Shown here one piece after another: positions 47,605-59,873 of a stretch of 64,000 nt of DNA. The DNA comes from Bryum argenteum (Eukaryota > Streptophyta > Bryopsida > Bryales > Bryaceae). Both the position numbers and the translations under genes were made by a program. Position 1 is the first letter of the stretch. Each line of letters begins with the position of its first letter. The DNA is taken from NCBI GenBank assembly GCA_037043015.1, contig CM073325.1, positions 14,363,001-14,427,000 of the forward strand, given 5' to 3'. Below the pieces are notes generated by a model. The model did no database searches and was not told the DNA's origin. It saw only the letters and a program-made list of their open reading frames with translations.

Positions 47605-48395
47605 CAGGGTATTTCCCTACCTTTATGGAAAATCATTTCACACTTCAAAATTCCTCATAGTTTAGGAGATATTCACCGTCAAACTTTGAAAACACTACAT
47701 GAAATTTTCCCAAAACTGCACAAAATGCGGGATATGCTCTTTTATTCTCAAAATCTGCCCATAATCAATTAAATTGCAGGATCTTCAAAAATTCTCCAAA
47801 AAAATTCCAAGCTTTGCTTTATGAACATGTGAAGAAGGTTTTGAGACATAATCTGACCATTTGGATTTACAATCCAAATATTTTTCACTTTCCACTTTTA
47901 TCGTGAAAGACCGGCCTTTGTATCTGAAATTTACCATCCCTCCATGTGAAAATTCAAGCCTTTCTTTAGGTTTTATAGGTTGCATCAAAAAATTTCATGC
48001 CTATGTCTTTGGCTAGAGATTTGGCACACTTGGTTTGTCGTTTAAATGGTGTAGTCGTCTCAAATTCTCAATCGAATTCACACACGCGAGAACAATGTTC
48101 CATCACCAAGATTGAAGTGAGTTGGTTGTTGAAGGACATCTTGGTCCATGGGCCCCACATCTATGATGCCAACGGTCTCTTCTTATATTTTCCTCTATTC
48201 CATTTATTCGAGGCTTTAGTATTGCGAGCATAATCACGTCCCTTTCACTCTATATTCTCCTTCATTTCAATGAATCAAGCGGACAGTCCCCGTAACTTTA
48301 TTACACTATCCAACTTTTGGATCTCCACTCCAATCATTTTCTCTCCGCCATTTTTAATTTGTTTCTTCTTTCACCGCATCTAACTTCAATCTCCT
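47605..48395. other. Spacer between copia element and DDE transposase gene
   Basis: No gene recognised. It may hold the 5' part or the terminus of the transposon to its right; no terminal inverted repeat was found. Confidence 0.35.
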
Positions 48396-50800
48396 TTGTT
48401 GGGATGTCTTGTATTGGTCTATCTCAAAGATGGCCCATTTTCTTGCTTTTTTGTTAAGGATTTCGCTTCTCAACTGCACGATCTCACTAGTCATAAGGGA
48501 GTTTTTTTCCAACAACTTCTCATGGCAAAGTTTCTTACCAACCCTCTCTTACAACTTGCCATGCCGGATTACGTTGCTAAAGGGGCGAAATTAAAGAGAT
48601 GTGGAGTAGTATGCGACAGCCTAGCGGAGGCGTGGAATGGCGTGAAGGGTGGAAATGGGAAGGACAAATATTTAGAGAGGCGTGTCTTTGATGCTGCCGT
48701 AATTGCAGTTGGGGATCAAGAGAACATGAAGGCAGCAACCGAGTGCATAGGAATGAACAGGAGGACCATTCGGACGGCTGTAAAGCGGCGTAAATGCTTA
48801 AATGTGAGTACCCTCGGTGAAAATTGGACGCTCTTTAAAAGAAAGAAGAGGACATATGCATTTGACGACTTCGTAGTGCCTTAGTCCACTAAAGAAACGC
48901 GGGTCAGCCCGTGCAAGAAAGACGTTCAGAAATTAAAAGTTGGGCGAAAGGTTCTAGAGGAGCATGCTTGCCATTGGTTGGAAGAAAGTCTGGTATGTAT
49001 TTTGCTAATCATTTCATGTTCAGATGTTTGAGTATTACTTGCCGCATCATTTCTTCCGATCTTAAGTATATTCCACAATATTCCTAATTTTAGAGAATTG
49101 AAGGAACTATCATCTTGGTGATAATGACGTGTTTAAGACCATCAAGAACTATTGGTGTTTGAAATTCCAGACCATGAATCCTAGACACACCGGACACTAT
49201 TCACTTCTTGTCCTGAATTTCAGGAGGTTGTCCGGAAAAAACTACATGCCATTTTGTTGATGTCCAAGGTAATTACGTTTGTAGTTGCGATATAACTGTA
49301 ACATATATATGTAAGTATATCTGTTGTTTGTAATTTGTAATAATCCATCAGTGAAATTCTTACTTGGCGTAGGCTTGCCATCCTCGCAGCTGGATTTCTA
49401 CAGCCATTTCAAAGCACTACATAGAAATTTGAGAGTTTCGTTTTCCTCCAAGAAATTGAAGTCGTACTTTGCTAAGAGGCTAAAGGATTTCAACACCTGT
49501 TGTTGCTTGTATCACCAGCAGATGCGTGAAATTGTCATTGGCTTCAACAATATGCGGGCTACAATGGTGTATGCCAACAGTGGTAACGTGTGCGATTGTT
49601 TTTGTGAATCGCTATGTCTAAATCCCGTCAACCGTCAACATGTGGTGGAACAAGTATGTTGCCAAGCTAAGCACCATGTCTTCCAGCATAGTACTGAGTT
49701 ATGGGAGAAAGCCCTTTGCCTAAAATTGGTTCGATCCAATTGGGATAATATTATCTGTCTTCGAGGCGAGTTTGTGAATTGCGGTTTTAGGCTCATTCCT
49801 CTTTGTTCTCGGAAACTGGATACATCAACTGAGTCAACCATGGTCTGGCGTACTTTCAAGAAGGTAGCTGTTGGAAAGACAAAGACAGGTGAACCAAAGA
49901 TAGCCCTTTGTCTATAGTACAAGTTCAACAACCCCTGAACCTTCCTAGAGTTTGCAAAGCCCGAAATTTGCCAGTTCATTTGGCACCAACATGTAGCAAG
50001 ATGGCAAGACCTAGGGTTCAGAGCATGTGTCACTGATCTAAAGGCAGACCAAGTCATATCATTAGTTGATTTTGCAGAGAACTGCTCATTCAAGCATCAA
50101 GACGAAGTACAAAACCAACATTGGTACAACTTCCAAATAACCATCCTTGTGCATATCTCGTATACCTTAAATCCACATTATGATTTATTAGATAGAAATA
50201 GTAAGCGTTTGAAAATAGCCTATTTCTACTATATTAGTGACGATAAGAAGCATGACAACCTTTTCGTGCAGCATAGCTTCATGCTGCATTGGCGGCTGGT
50301 CTTTCTATTGGACTGTTTCCTAAGAGGCACACTGCTTGGAGTGACGGGTGTGCGGCACAATTCAAATGTGCGTCGGCATGGCACTTTGAGGCTAGGTATG
50401 TGGCATCTGCAGCCTCTTCATGTTCTATGTTTGTTCATAATTCTTGAATTCATTGTTTGCTACATTTCATATACTCTCTTTGTGTACTCTCTCATGTTTC
50501 ATTGCTCTCTATAGGTACCCTTTTCTAACAATTTCCGAGACCCTTCCTTGAGGCTGCTACATGGATTGGCATTACTGGGGAACGGGGCATGGAAACGGAC
50601 CCCATGATGGAGCAGGAGCTTACCTTCAGCAAGCTCTAAGGAAAGAGCAACTCCGACCTGGCAGCGCCTGAATGCATGGAGCGTTAGATGTTGTTTCTTT
50701 TTTGAAAGGGGCGATGGATTTGCCAAAACTTGCTTATCTTGGGGCTAAGCGGGTGGTTGACCGCTGTCGTGATGATATCAGTTACATGTTGTAAAAAACT
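48396..50800 (+). pseudogene. DDE-type transposase gene, N-terminal and catalytic part, decayed
   Basis: The first frame (likely ATG 48522) encodes a basic region with a helix-turn-helix-like stretch (ATECIGMNRRTIRTAVKRR). After a stop at 48884 the same frame continues to a donor near 48990. Frame 49324-49917 carries a Cys/His region (CCCLYHQQMREIV, NSGNVCDCFCESLCLN). Next come LVDFAENCSFKHQDEVQ (probable first catalytic Asp), YISDDKKHDNLFVQH, and, after a frameshift, SDGCAAQFKCASAWHFEA (second Asp) ending at a donor at 50397. The acceptor at 50513 leads to YPFLT and then WHYWGTGHGNGPHDGAGA. These blocks in this order occur in a transposase family found in animals and lower plants. Stops and frameshifts show it is dead. 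No terminal repeats were located. Confidence 0.7.
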
Positions 50801-51035
50801 AATATAAGTTGATAACCTCATAGTTTTCCATGTACCTGGTACGTGGTAAATATACGAGTGTATTAATAGATTAAAAATATGTTTTGTGGTGAGAACCACA
50901 GTATAGGCTTAGAAGAATGGATAATAAATTCTTCGTGACAGGCCTGTATCTTGGAGGCACTGCATCTTGTCACAGTCTGGAGGTAGGAGTGCCGGTTGGT
51001 GGCATTATTTCCTGCCGTTTGGTCTCGCTAGCAGA

Positions 51036-51146
51036 GCCAAGTCGCGAGCCGATAATGTCGCTCAACGAGTTCAGCGGGATTCGAACCCGGACCGACAGAA
51101 TGCGGCATCGACTTATCAAGCCAACCAACCAAGTCCGCGACTTGGC
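51036..51146 (-). repeat. tRNA-like/SINE-like unit bracketed by 11-bp inverted repeats
   Basis: The minus strand contains a perfect RNA polymerase III B box, GGTTCGAATCC (51077-51087), in a T-arm-like context (CGGGTTCGAATCCCG), with a weak A-box-like TGGCTTGATAAG about 45 nt upstream. The unit is bracketed by GCCAAGTCGCG (51036-51046) and its reverse complement (51136-51146). It does not fold into a standard tRNA, so I treat it as a SINE head or tRNA-derived repeat. Confidence 0.5.
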
Positions 51147-51189
51147 GATTATATTTGAAGCCGCGACAGATTTATTACGCCATCGGGAT

Positions 51190-52907
51190 ACCTTTAAGTC
51201 TTAAATGACTTGATGGAGTGAGTTTTTATTAGATGGAGTTATTTGGTGTTGGTTTTAATAGAATGTGAGTGTTTATTATTATTCTCAGTCAAAATCCAAT
51301 CTTTGGATTGATAACTGGGAAGGTAGAATGTAAAAACAAGTGATAGAATAGTTGTATAAGAGTAATAGAAGTTGATAAGGGAGTAGATGAGGTTGACAAT
51401 GCAAGCCCAATGGTATAGGAGATGCCATATGGGCATGGCATGGGGCCTAGGTGGTCCCCTTCTTCTTCTTCCTCCCCTTAGTGTAGTGTGCGGATTTTGA
51501 GAGTGTGGTGGGCATTGTGTTTTTGGAGTTTGGAGATGAGCTTTGAGTATGCTGTAGATGTTGTCATGAGCTTTGTAAAAACCTATCAAGCGTGGTGAGA
51601 TGAGTTGTAGTGAAGGAGCAACACCTTTTTGAGTACAAAAAGGTCTGCTGCCATGTATTTTTGATTACCGTGACTTCGAGGAGTCACTACGTTTTGTAAA
51701 AACCGTTTCTAAGTGTGATATTTGGAGGGTTTGTGCATCTTGAAGTTGTGTTTGTAAAAAGCTATCAAGTGTGTGATTTGAAGATAGTATGAGGCCGTGG
51801 TGCCGATTTGAAGTAGAGAGGGTTTCTTCCTCTCTTAACATGGGAGCGGTTTTGAGATGACCGTTTTTGACTTGACCTTATAACTTTTGTGTGATCTTTC
51901 TGAGATTGAGATTCAGAGGGTTTGTAATATAACTTGTTAGCTTTCTATAGAGCTATCACGCACTAACTTTGGAGCTTTTGAGTGTAGTTGGCACTCTTTT
52001 TAGTGAAGAAAGGTCTGCTGCCTTGAAAATTTGATCGCCTAACTTCTACTGTCCATAGAGTTTTGTGTGATAACCTTCAAGACTTGAGATTTGGTATGCT
52101 TGTAGTATGTTTTAGTGGCTTTCTATCAACATATTGCTTGCTTGATTCTAATTTCGTATGAAGGTGTAGTGATTAACCAAAGTAAGAGGAAAACCACGGT
52201 TAGAGTTTACTTAAACTAACAAAGGGTATACCAAGGGTATATCTAGGATAAGGGTCTTATAGAAGAGGGTATAAAAGGGGCAGGGTATCTAAGGGTAAGG
52301 ACCTTAAGGGGTTAAGGGTAATTAGAAATAATTACCTTAATCATGTTTGTTTAATACTAATTTTAATTAATTAACTTTAACTTTGTTTAATTAACTTAAT
52401 TAAGGTTAGAGACTAATTAAGATTACAAATTTTAATTAATCGTATTTAGTTTAACTCATCCTTGTTTAATTACTTCTAATTAATTATGTTAACCTAATGT
52501 GAATTAGATTTTACTTATGACTTCTAAACTAATCTTTTAACTTATATCTGGGAGTGATTATGTATTGTTTAAGATAACTCTTTTAACATAGTTTAATTAT
52601 TTCTCCTATTTCTCCACTGACTTAGGTGCAGCTAGAAACCCAGAGTTTTCCTAAGGCTAATTCTCTCTACCCGACATCTGGTGCTTCCACTGAGAAAGCT
52701 TTAGGGCACCTATTTGCAGTTTGGCAGGATGGGAGACACTGGAGGGACCTCGAGTAGAGGTCAACCAAGCTTGGAGAATATACTTGGTGCATTGACTTTG
52801 ATATTGGAGCAGCAGAGAGCTCAACCTGTTGGAGGCTATGAATCCACCTGTTGGAGGCTATGAATTGGTGAGTTTTCCTAAGGCTAATTCTCTCTACCCG
52901 ACATCGC
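51190..52907 (+). mobile_element. Truncated LTR retrotransposon (LTR plus start of gag)
   Basis: A 36-bp sequence starting GAGTTTTCCTAAGGCTAATT and ending CCCGACATC occurs at about 52646-52681 and again at about 52872-52907. The first copy ends ...CCGACA and is followed by TC and TGGTGCTTCCACTGAG, a plausible primer-binding site. An ATG then opens a short gag-like frame (GDTGGTSSRG, LENILGALTLILEQQ) that breaks off. I read this as 5' LTR, internal start, and the last bases of the 3' LTR after a large deletion. The left LTR boundary is not resolved; the start given is approximate. It lies in an intron of the decayed transposase gene. Confidence 0.55.
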
Positions 52908-52922
52908 CACTTCCATTTTATA

Positions 52923-54281
52923 GGTCCGCATGAAGTTGACCATGTTTACAAGAGAGATTGTAAAAGGATACTTGGTAGTAGAAGCCAACATAGTGTGCGC
53001 AGTGTTAGCCACACAAATTCTGTGCTTTTGCAGATTTGCGAATTTAGTTGCTTCTATACCTATTGTGTTACTGATGATGCCGGAGTGTCTCCCAAAAGAT
53101 CCCATGCATCCCCATGGAGGCTCATAACTTTAGAACCGGACAATGTAGAAAGCCCACGATCTGACGATGATAATGTTAACAAAATATTTGCAGTATATTC
53201 ATTAGGCTATTATTAGTCTAGTCTATACCCGGCAGTTATAGACCGATAGTCGATACCCGGCAGACGTCAGCAAGTCGCATGTCTAGTTGGTAGTTTCAGA
53301 GTCCCAGACTCAGTTTAGAACATCTGACGTGTTATTGACTAGTCAGCCATGTCGATTGACCTATCATGATCAGCTGGATTTGACAGCGAGTCAGACTCAG
53401 CCGACTATATGTATCACTCTCCACTATGTGGGAGTTGTTGCTTGCTAATCCACTTTTTTTGCCAGTAACCTCAGAGTTTTGTCTGTTCTTCTCTTCTGTT
53501 CTCCTGTGTTGTACGTTTGAATAGACTAGTCGGCCTCTTTACGCAGGGTCTGTGATCCGTTTGTTAGAAGCTCTTGTTTTCCCTAGCTCTAGTGTTTAGG
53601 CAGAGCCGACGTGAAACTGTCGGACAACCTCTAGTCACTCACTAGTTGGATAAGCAAAGTTCCCCCTTTCCTTGCGAGTCGCAGTTTTAGAGAACCGGCG
53701 TGATTGTGACTAGCAGAGAAACTAACATATTAACGTTAGAGAGTGTTTCTAGCAAAATCCCCTTAACAGATGATGAGGAACAAGATTGGCCTGAGGAAGC
53801 AGACGACAATGAGTTGGCAAGCGAATTATGTGTGGGAGACAACTTTGCGGTTATAGCGGACGTGGGCAACAATGATGGTCTGGATTTTTTTATATTGCAG
53901 TGTACTCGACTGATGTACATTGTCGACGAAGAAAGTCAAAATGATCTTTAGAGGGCAGTAGTGGAGAGGGGAGATGAGGTAGTGGATGGATACTACTACA
54001 AGCAGCAAGGTCGGAAGGACAACTCCTATGTTTTATTAGGGGATTATGGTTTGGTCTCCATTCATTCGCACCTCGTTTGTCAAAGTAAAGTTCACATGGT
54101 TCAATACCACCACAAGCAGAAGGGTAGGCGGACTGCGGACAAACTTCCAGAGCATGTGCTAGAGAAAATTCGAGAGGGAATTTGGAGCCGAGACGACCTA
54201 GATGAATTGCGGAAATCTAAGGAGTCCGAAGAGTGCGATTCGGATGGCAGCCTTCAAGGATCCGATACTGATGAAGAGTAG
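52923..54281 (+). pseudogene. DDE-type transposase gene, C-terminal part, decayed
   Basis: After an acceptor at 52922 the frame reads PHEVDHVYKRDCKR, then HSVRSVSHTNSVLL and a Cys-rich segment, to a stop in this frame at 53214-53216. A second block from about 53700 encodes an acidic segment (DDEEQDWPEEADDNELASEL), GDNFAVIADVG, DGLDFFILQCTRLMYIV, a stop at 53949, then YYKQQGRKDNSYVLL and a basic and acidic tail ending at 54281. The segment order suits the C-terminal domains of the transposase family seen at 48396-50800. The truncated LTR element separates the two parts. Confidence 0.6.
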
Positions 54282-54368
54282 CAGACTATGGTACTCATGG
54301 TACATTTCTAGCTCCTAGATTGTTTGATGGCCCTGTCTGTGGCGTGAAGTTGCTTAGGTTTTGCTCAT

Positions 54369-54885
54369 TTGATCATAGGAATAGTAAGTAGAAGGATAGT
54401 AAGTCCAAGTGGATTCATCGTTTTTGGATTGATGTGCAAATATCCTTGGAATTGTGTGACAGACGCAGTGATGTGGGTACACGGATTAGATGATCAAGCT
54501 GTGACATTCAATTCTGGCCAAGCAGGCCCTCCGTTTGAGACTCATGCAAATATCAAGTGTGATATTGAGGTAAGAAAGCACTTGTTCATCTTTCAGTTTA
54601 TCATACAAGAGAGATATTTGTTTGTTTCATAGAACTTGTACTATCCTTTTTCATCAAGTGGATTTGATTTAATTTTATTTGTGCACGCTCTTTTAGATCT
54701 CGGGCATATTCATTGATAATTATAGAGAAAGAAAGATTGAAGCAGTAGGTCAACATTATTTTTGCTTCAGATTTTCAAAGCTGTTGGAGTTCATATCTTG
54801 GACTTCTATGTTACCAGAGTCTTCTCTGAGCTTCTATGGCCACACCGTCTGTATCGACTTCAACGTCTCCAATGAAGTCCTTTGA
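54369..54885 (+). CDS. Possible two-exon gene fragment, unrecognised
   Basis: An open frame ending at a GTAAGA donor (54570) joins in phase 0 with an acceptor at 54696 to a second open stretch ending with TGA at 54883-54885. The joined peptide includes FNSGQAGPPFETHANIKCDI followed by ISGIFIDNYRERKIEAVGQ. The 127-bp intron size and sites are plausible. I do not recognise the protein; there is no upstream ATG that clearly belongs and no known domain. It may be part of a transposon. Confidence 0.25.
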
Positions 54886-57540
54886 CCGGAAGCCACCTTC
54901 TACAAATTTGTCACCAGAGCACCGGTGAACAAGCCCTAATCCATTTTCTTTGTCTCTTTCAGAAACATCTTTCATAAGGATCCTATTACCACTGATTTTG
55001 GTTCGGTGAAAATAAATGAAGTTTATTTTTAGCCAAAAGAGTACCCATGTCCGTGGAATAAGCTCCACCTGTTTATATTTTATTTTAAATAAGATGTGAA
55101 ATTAGGGCTGATGTCGTGACTTCAATGGAAGGATGATTTAAATAATGAGGACTGCTTAAGGTTTAAATTAGCTTCATATTTATCTAATTCATAGATTTTA
55201 TATTTGTGTTTAGGTTTATTTCATAATTAGGGCTGATGTCATCATTGAAATGCGGGCTACCTCGCTACAATTCCATATGTAAAGACTTTGTTATGTCATA
55301 TTTCGACGAACTTTCAGTATCAAATTTCCCATTTGGAGAAGCCTTCGAGCTTTCGGTAAACTTGAAACCAGTAGCAGCAGAGGTGAGGTTTGCAGCATTT
55401 GCAGTAAAGTGCAATCCATCTGAAAAAATTGGAAAATTTGGAAACAGTTATAATTCATGCAAATACTCAAAGATTTATGAGAAAGCTAGTCTACATATGC
55501 AATACACTACACACGTTGAAACCATAAAAATAAAGACTTAGCAAGCAAATATGTTGGAAGTGAAGGAACCACACAATCTAGCAAAAGAGTTGGATCCGTG
55601 TCAAAGGGAATTGTTGCCCGTCAAAAGGAATGAAAGTTGAGCACCGGACATATGCTACTGAAAAGGGAATTAAAGTATTAGAAAGGAATCAATGTACTAT
55701 AAAAGAATGAAAGTTCTACAAAGGAATAACACTACTAGAAAGAAATCTAGAAAGGAGTTTAAGGATTGCAGAAAGGAATCATGTAATTGCAAAGAAAAAA
55801 AGAAACATATTGCACAAGACCCTAAGTCCTACAAAAGAATTAAAGTGCTACAAAGGAATCCAATTGCTTCAATGAAAAGAAGTGATCAAAGAAATACAAA
55901 GGAATTAGAGATAAGCCCACGTCTTACCTTGTTGCTTTTTGACAGAATTCAAACGGTGCAGCCAAACTGAAGGATTATTTAAGACTCTTAGTAAAAGCAC
56001 AGAATTGTAGAAGAATTGGAACTTCATCCTAATAATGCAAGTGGAACTTAATTTTTAAAAGGCACAACGTCTCTTAGATCCCTGTCCTCAATCTCAAGAG
56101 TCAACATGTAGCCCAATCCAGGATGCATTTGCAATTAGTGAAGGACTTTGAGTTACCAAAATATAGAACAAATTCAACGATCATATATACAAAATTGCAG
56201 ATTTATCATACTACATATGCAATCCTCGTTCCTGATGCCAACGTCAATCTTCAAAGTCTTTGAAGGGATCATCAAGGCATTACGTTGTCCTCCTCCGACA
56301 GCTTCCTAACGTCAAGGCCTCCTTTAGGTAGTTGTTTGTAAGTATGGAACCTGTCAGCATCCTTGATTACTTTCTCCATCTGCCCCATTAACCCAACAAA
56401 AGCAAATCCGCCATTACAACTCAGAAACTCACTGGACCAAGGCCAATGCAAGAAACTGAATGCAAGAAACTTATCAAGAGTACCTGAGAAAGCACTACAG
56501 GTGAACCTCGCACGAGTGAACCGTCACAAATTAAGTACGTTGTCGCAAATTAAGTACGCCTAGTCACAACAAAAGTGCACAATTATCGTACCAGAGAAAG
56601 TACCACAGGTGAACCTCACAAGAGTGAAACGACACAAATTTAATGCACCTAATCGCAACAAAACCGCACAAAAGCATTCAAACAACAATGCAAGTTCAAA
56701 ATGCTACTTCTCCTTGGCGCGACTCCTTTCATATGGACACGATACATTGAATGGCCACTCGTCGATACTTAACAACTTACAGCGATATCATCCATAGGCT
56801 GAAGATGATACATTCATCCATATCTACCGGAACGGAAACAAGGGTTGTTCTTTCTTGCCGGAATAATCGGAGTCCATGCCACGGGATATAGTAGTCCTGG
56901 GGAGACACCCATATTGTAACAATGCCCATGAGATATACCCTCATACTTGTTGCTACATAGTTTTATGACCTTCACTAAATTTTACCATTACTAATTAATG
57001 TTCAGCCTTTCCTGACACATGAACCGCCTTAAGTGGTGCCACATGAGTGCACTTAATATTAACATTTTATACTTAGAGTACAACCCCGGTCCTCTTGTAC
57101 TTTCTCAGGGGGAGGAAGCAGCTACAAACGATATGAAGTAAATCGGCTCTCCCAAGACTCCCCGCCCACAAGATCCTTGCCCCCAAGACCTCTCCAGTTA
57201 GACCCCTCCCATACCCCCTCTTCTCCGCATTTTCAGGCGTGCTTCGAGGGCCGCATTATAGGGGCGTTAATGAGATTTTGGAAGATAGTTAAGATATACC
57301 CTTATAGTCATCAGACATGTATAGAAGAAGAAAGTTAAGTAATTAACAAATCAATGGTGGGGTGCCACGTGGACCTTACATGGGTGCCACGTGGACCCTA
57401 TGTAGGGGTGCCATGCGGCATGTATGAATAACCCCTAAGAATCCAGGGGTTTCCTCGACCTCCAGAACCAAAAACTGCCATTTTTCACCTTCGTTGGGAA
57501 ATGGGGAAATGGAAAAACTTCTTTTTCTGGTTTTAGACTT
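54886..57540. other. Repeat-rich spacer
   Basis: No gene recognised. 55650-55930 is built of short degenerate units around 'CTACAAAGGAAT'. 56478-56690 holds two roughly 105-bp tandem units, each containing ACAGGTGAACCTC and CACAAATT. 57355-57420 has three near copies of 'GGTGCCACGTGGACC'-like sequence. Confidence 0.5.
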
Positions 57541-57589
57541 TGAACCGTAAGATCTTGTACCTAACTTGTATACAAAGGACTGGTCAAAA

Positions 57590-58330
57590 TTTCAACCGTT
57601 GGATGTTTGTCATTTGTGAGATCATAACAATCAAAGTTTGACAAACACTTTTTTTTGCCGCTGCGTGAGAGGCATTGTCTACATGGTGCCAAGGGCAACT
57701 TGATGATTGTTATTCCAAATATTTTTCCCTCATTTTTTTTCATGTAGGTAATCAAGTTGGGTATGCTCATGCAAAATTTTAGAGACCAATTCCACTTTTT
57801 GACCTTAATGTAAAATATTTTATGAAAGAAGGTCTAAAAACAACCATATAGTAAAACAAGCACCACGTATGATATATTTAGTTTGAGAAAAATCTCGACG
57901 GTGAGAAGGTGCATTTATTGTAATGTGAATTTTGAAAAAAAAAATCTTGGAAAAAATCCAAAATCTCGAATTTTGGCAATTTTTGAAAGAAAAAATTGTA
58001 AAATTACTAGAAATTGTGAAGATTGTTTTTGAAAGTTTTGGAGGCTGCCCTTGTAAAATTGGTAAACTTTTTGACTTCGGATACTTTGGAATTTGAATAG
58101 TAATTTGGTAATGAACATATTTCTAAAAAAAAAAATAAAAAAAAAAATTTTAAACTGCCCGTTTTGGACTTGAAACCTAAAATTTTTAGGTGAAGGTTAT
58201 AAAATTAAAATTTGACTTTGAAAATTTTACCACATACACATTACTGTATGGGGAGCACCCAATAAAAATCTTAGGCAAAAATATCAATTTAAATGCTTAA
58301 AATGAGCTGCCCGAAATCTCAGAAAACCGA
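57590..58330 (+). repeat. 0.8-kb dispersed repeat, copy in plus orientation
   Basis: The stretch is similar in inverted orientation to 33560-34330, with shared blocks in matching order: 'CATTTGTGAGATCATAAC', 'GGTAATCAAGTTGGGTATGC', 'ATCTCGAATTTTGGCAATTT', 'GGCTGCCCTTGTAAAATTGG'. The first block also recurs near 14083 and 24190. No coding capacity. Confidence 0.6.
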
Positions 58331-59270
58331 ATCGGTTTTCCTCGATTTTTAGGGGATAAACACGCAATTAAGCAATTATGCACTTGGCCATTTAAAAGTG
58401 CACTTGAGGTACTACGACGGTCATTGTGTGCAAAAATGATTTTTTAAATTTTCAACTTAATTTTTTTTATAAAAAAGTTGTTATGTGAGAATATTGCGTA
58501 TTGTCAAAAGTGGTAATATAAGAAGTCTTTTAATGGCATTGCCAACCTATTTTTGTTATAAATTCCTATAAATAATATAATTATCTTTGTCCAAGGATAT
58601 TTGAAATATATATTATATGCTGCAAAAGTTTTGTGTAGATTGTAGTTTATACATTTTTGGTGAGCAGAATGACGTAAGCACCAAATTGTTTACAAAACTA
58701 GGCATCAATGGACATTTGATAAAAATATATTCCATATCATACAATCTGATAATACAATGAAATTCAATCCATATGTCTATCGCAAGAACTTGTCTACAAA
58801 TCAACTTTGCGATCTTGTACTATCTAGTACATATATACACCTAGAAACACCTAGCATACACAAAACACTCGGATTACATACTAGTATTTAATGTTGCTTA
58901 CAACCGGTCATCGTCGATAGCTTCGGTTTGCATAACAATATATTCTAATATGTGAGCCTTTGCAGATTGGATAATGCGAATGTTGCTTGGAACCTGTATT
59001 CCAAATACATTGTGATTTCTCCTCCAACTAGGGCCTGTCATGACTCTTTCTGGTTCACAATATACAACAAAAACTCAAATATTAGTGAAACAGTAACCCC
59101 TAGATTTAAAAAGTCTTCTATTGAAATCATTAAGATGTTTTCATATTAGAAATTTTTCAAAAAAAAACTTAAGATACAACAAAATTGTTTTCATGCAGCA
59201 ATTCAAACACCTTTGATCAGACATTTCCTCAACTTAACACTTTATTTTGAATTCATTTTTTTATTACATT
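58331..59270. other. A+T-rich spacer
   Basis: No gene or recognisable repeat. Confidence 0.4.
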
Positions 59271-59361
59271 TGGAGGATTCCTTGGAGGTAGCAAAAAAAT
59301 AAAAAAAATAAAAAATATATTTAAAAGGTTTTAAAAAATATTTAAAAGGTTTTAAATACAA

Positions 59362-59719
59362 GGTTGGTTGATTTCCTTCAAGGGGTGTGCATATCTGCAC
59401 CCCTGAAATATTCCTTGGAGGCAGCAAACAAACCAAAAAAGTAAAAAATAAAAAAATAAACAAAATAAAAAAAGATAAATAAATGGACGAATAAATAAAT
59501 ATAATTATAAAAAAGTTAAAAAAAATATTTTTTTAAAAAAGTTGTTAATTTAAAAAACGGATGGCTAATTTCCTCCAAGGGGCGTGCATACACACCCCTG
59601 AAGCATTCCCTGAAGGCGGGAAAAAAAAAAAAAAAAAAAAAAAAAAAAGAAAGAAGATGGCTGATTCCCTCCAAGGGGGTGCGCCCGCACACCCCTGCAG
59701 CATTCCCTGGAGGAGGACG

Positions 59720-59759
<40 letters not shown>

Positions 59760-59824
59760 AGATGGCTGATTCCCTCCAAGGGGGTGCGCCCGCACACCCC
59801 TGCAGCATTCCCTGGAGGAGGACG

Positions 59825-59873
<49 letters not shown>

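Noticed and set aside
51030-51150. A genuine tRNA gene on the minus strand
   Set aside because: Only the T-arm/B box is convincing. Acceptor and anticodon stems do not form, so it is listed as a tRNA-like repeat.
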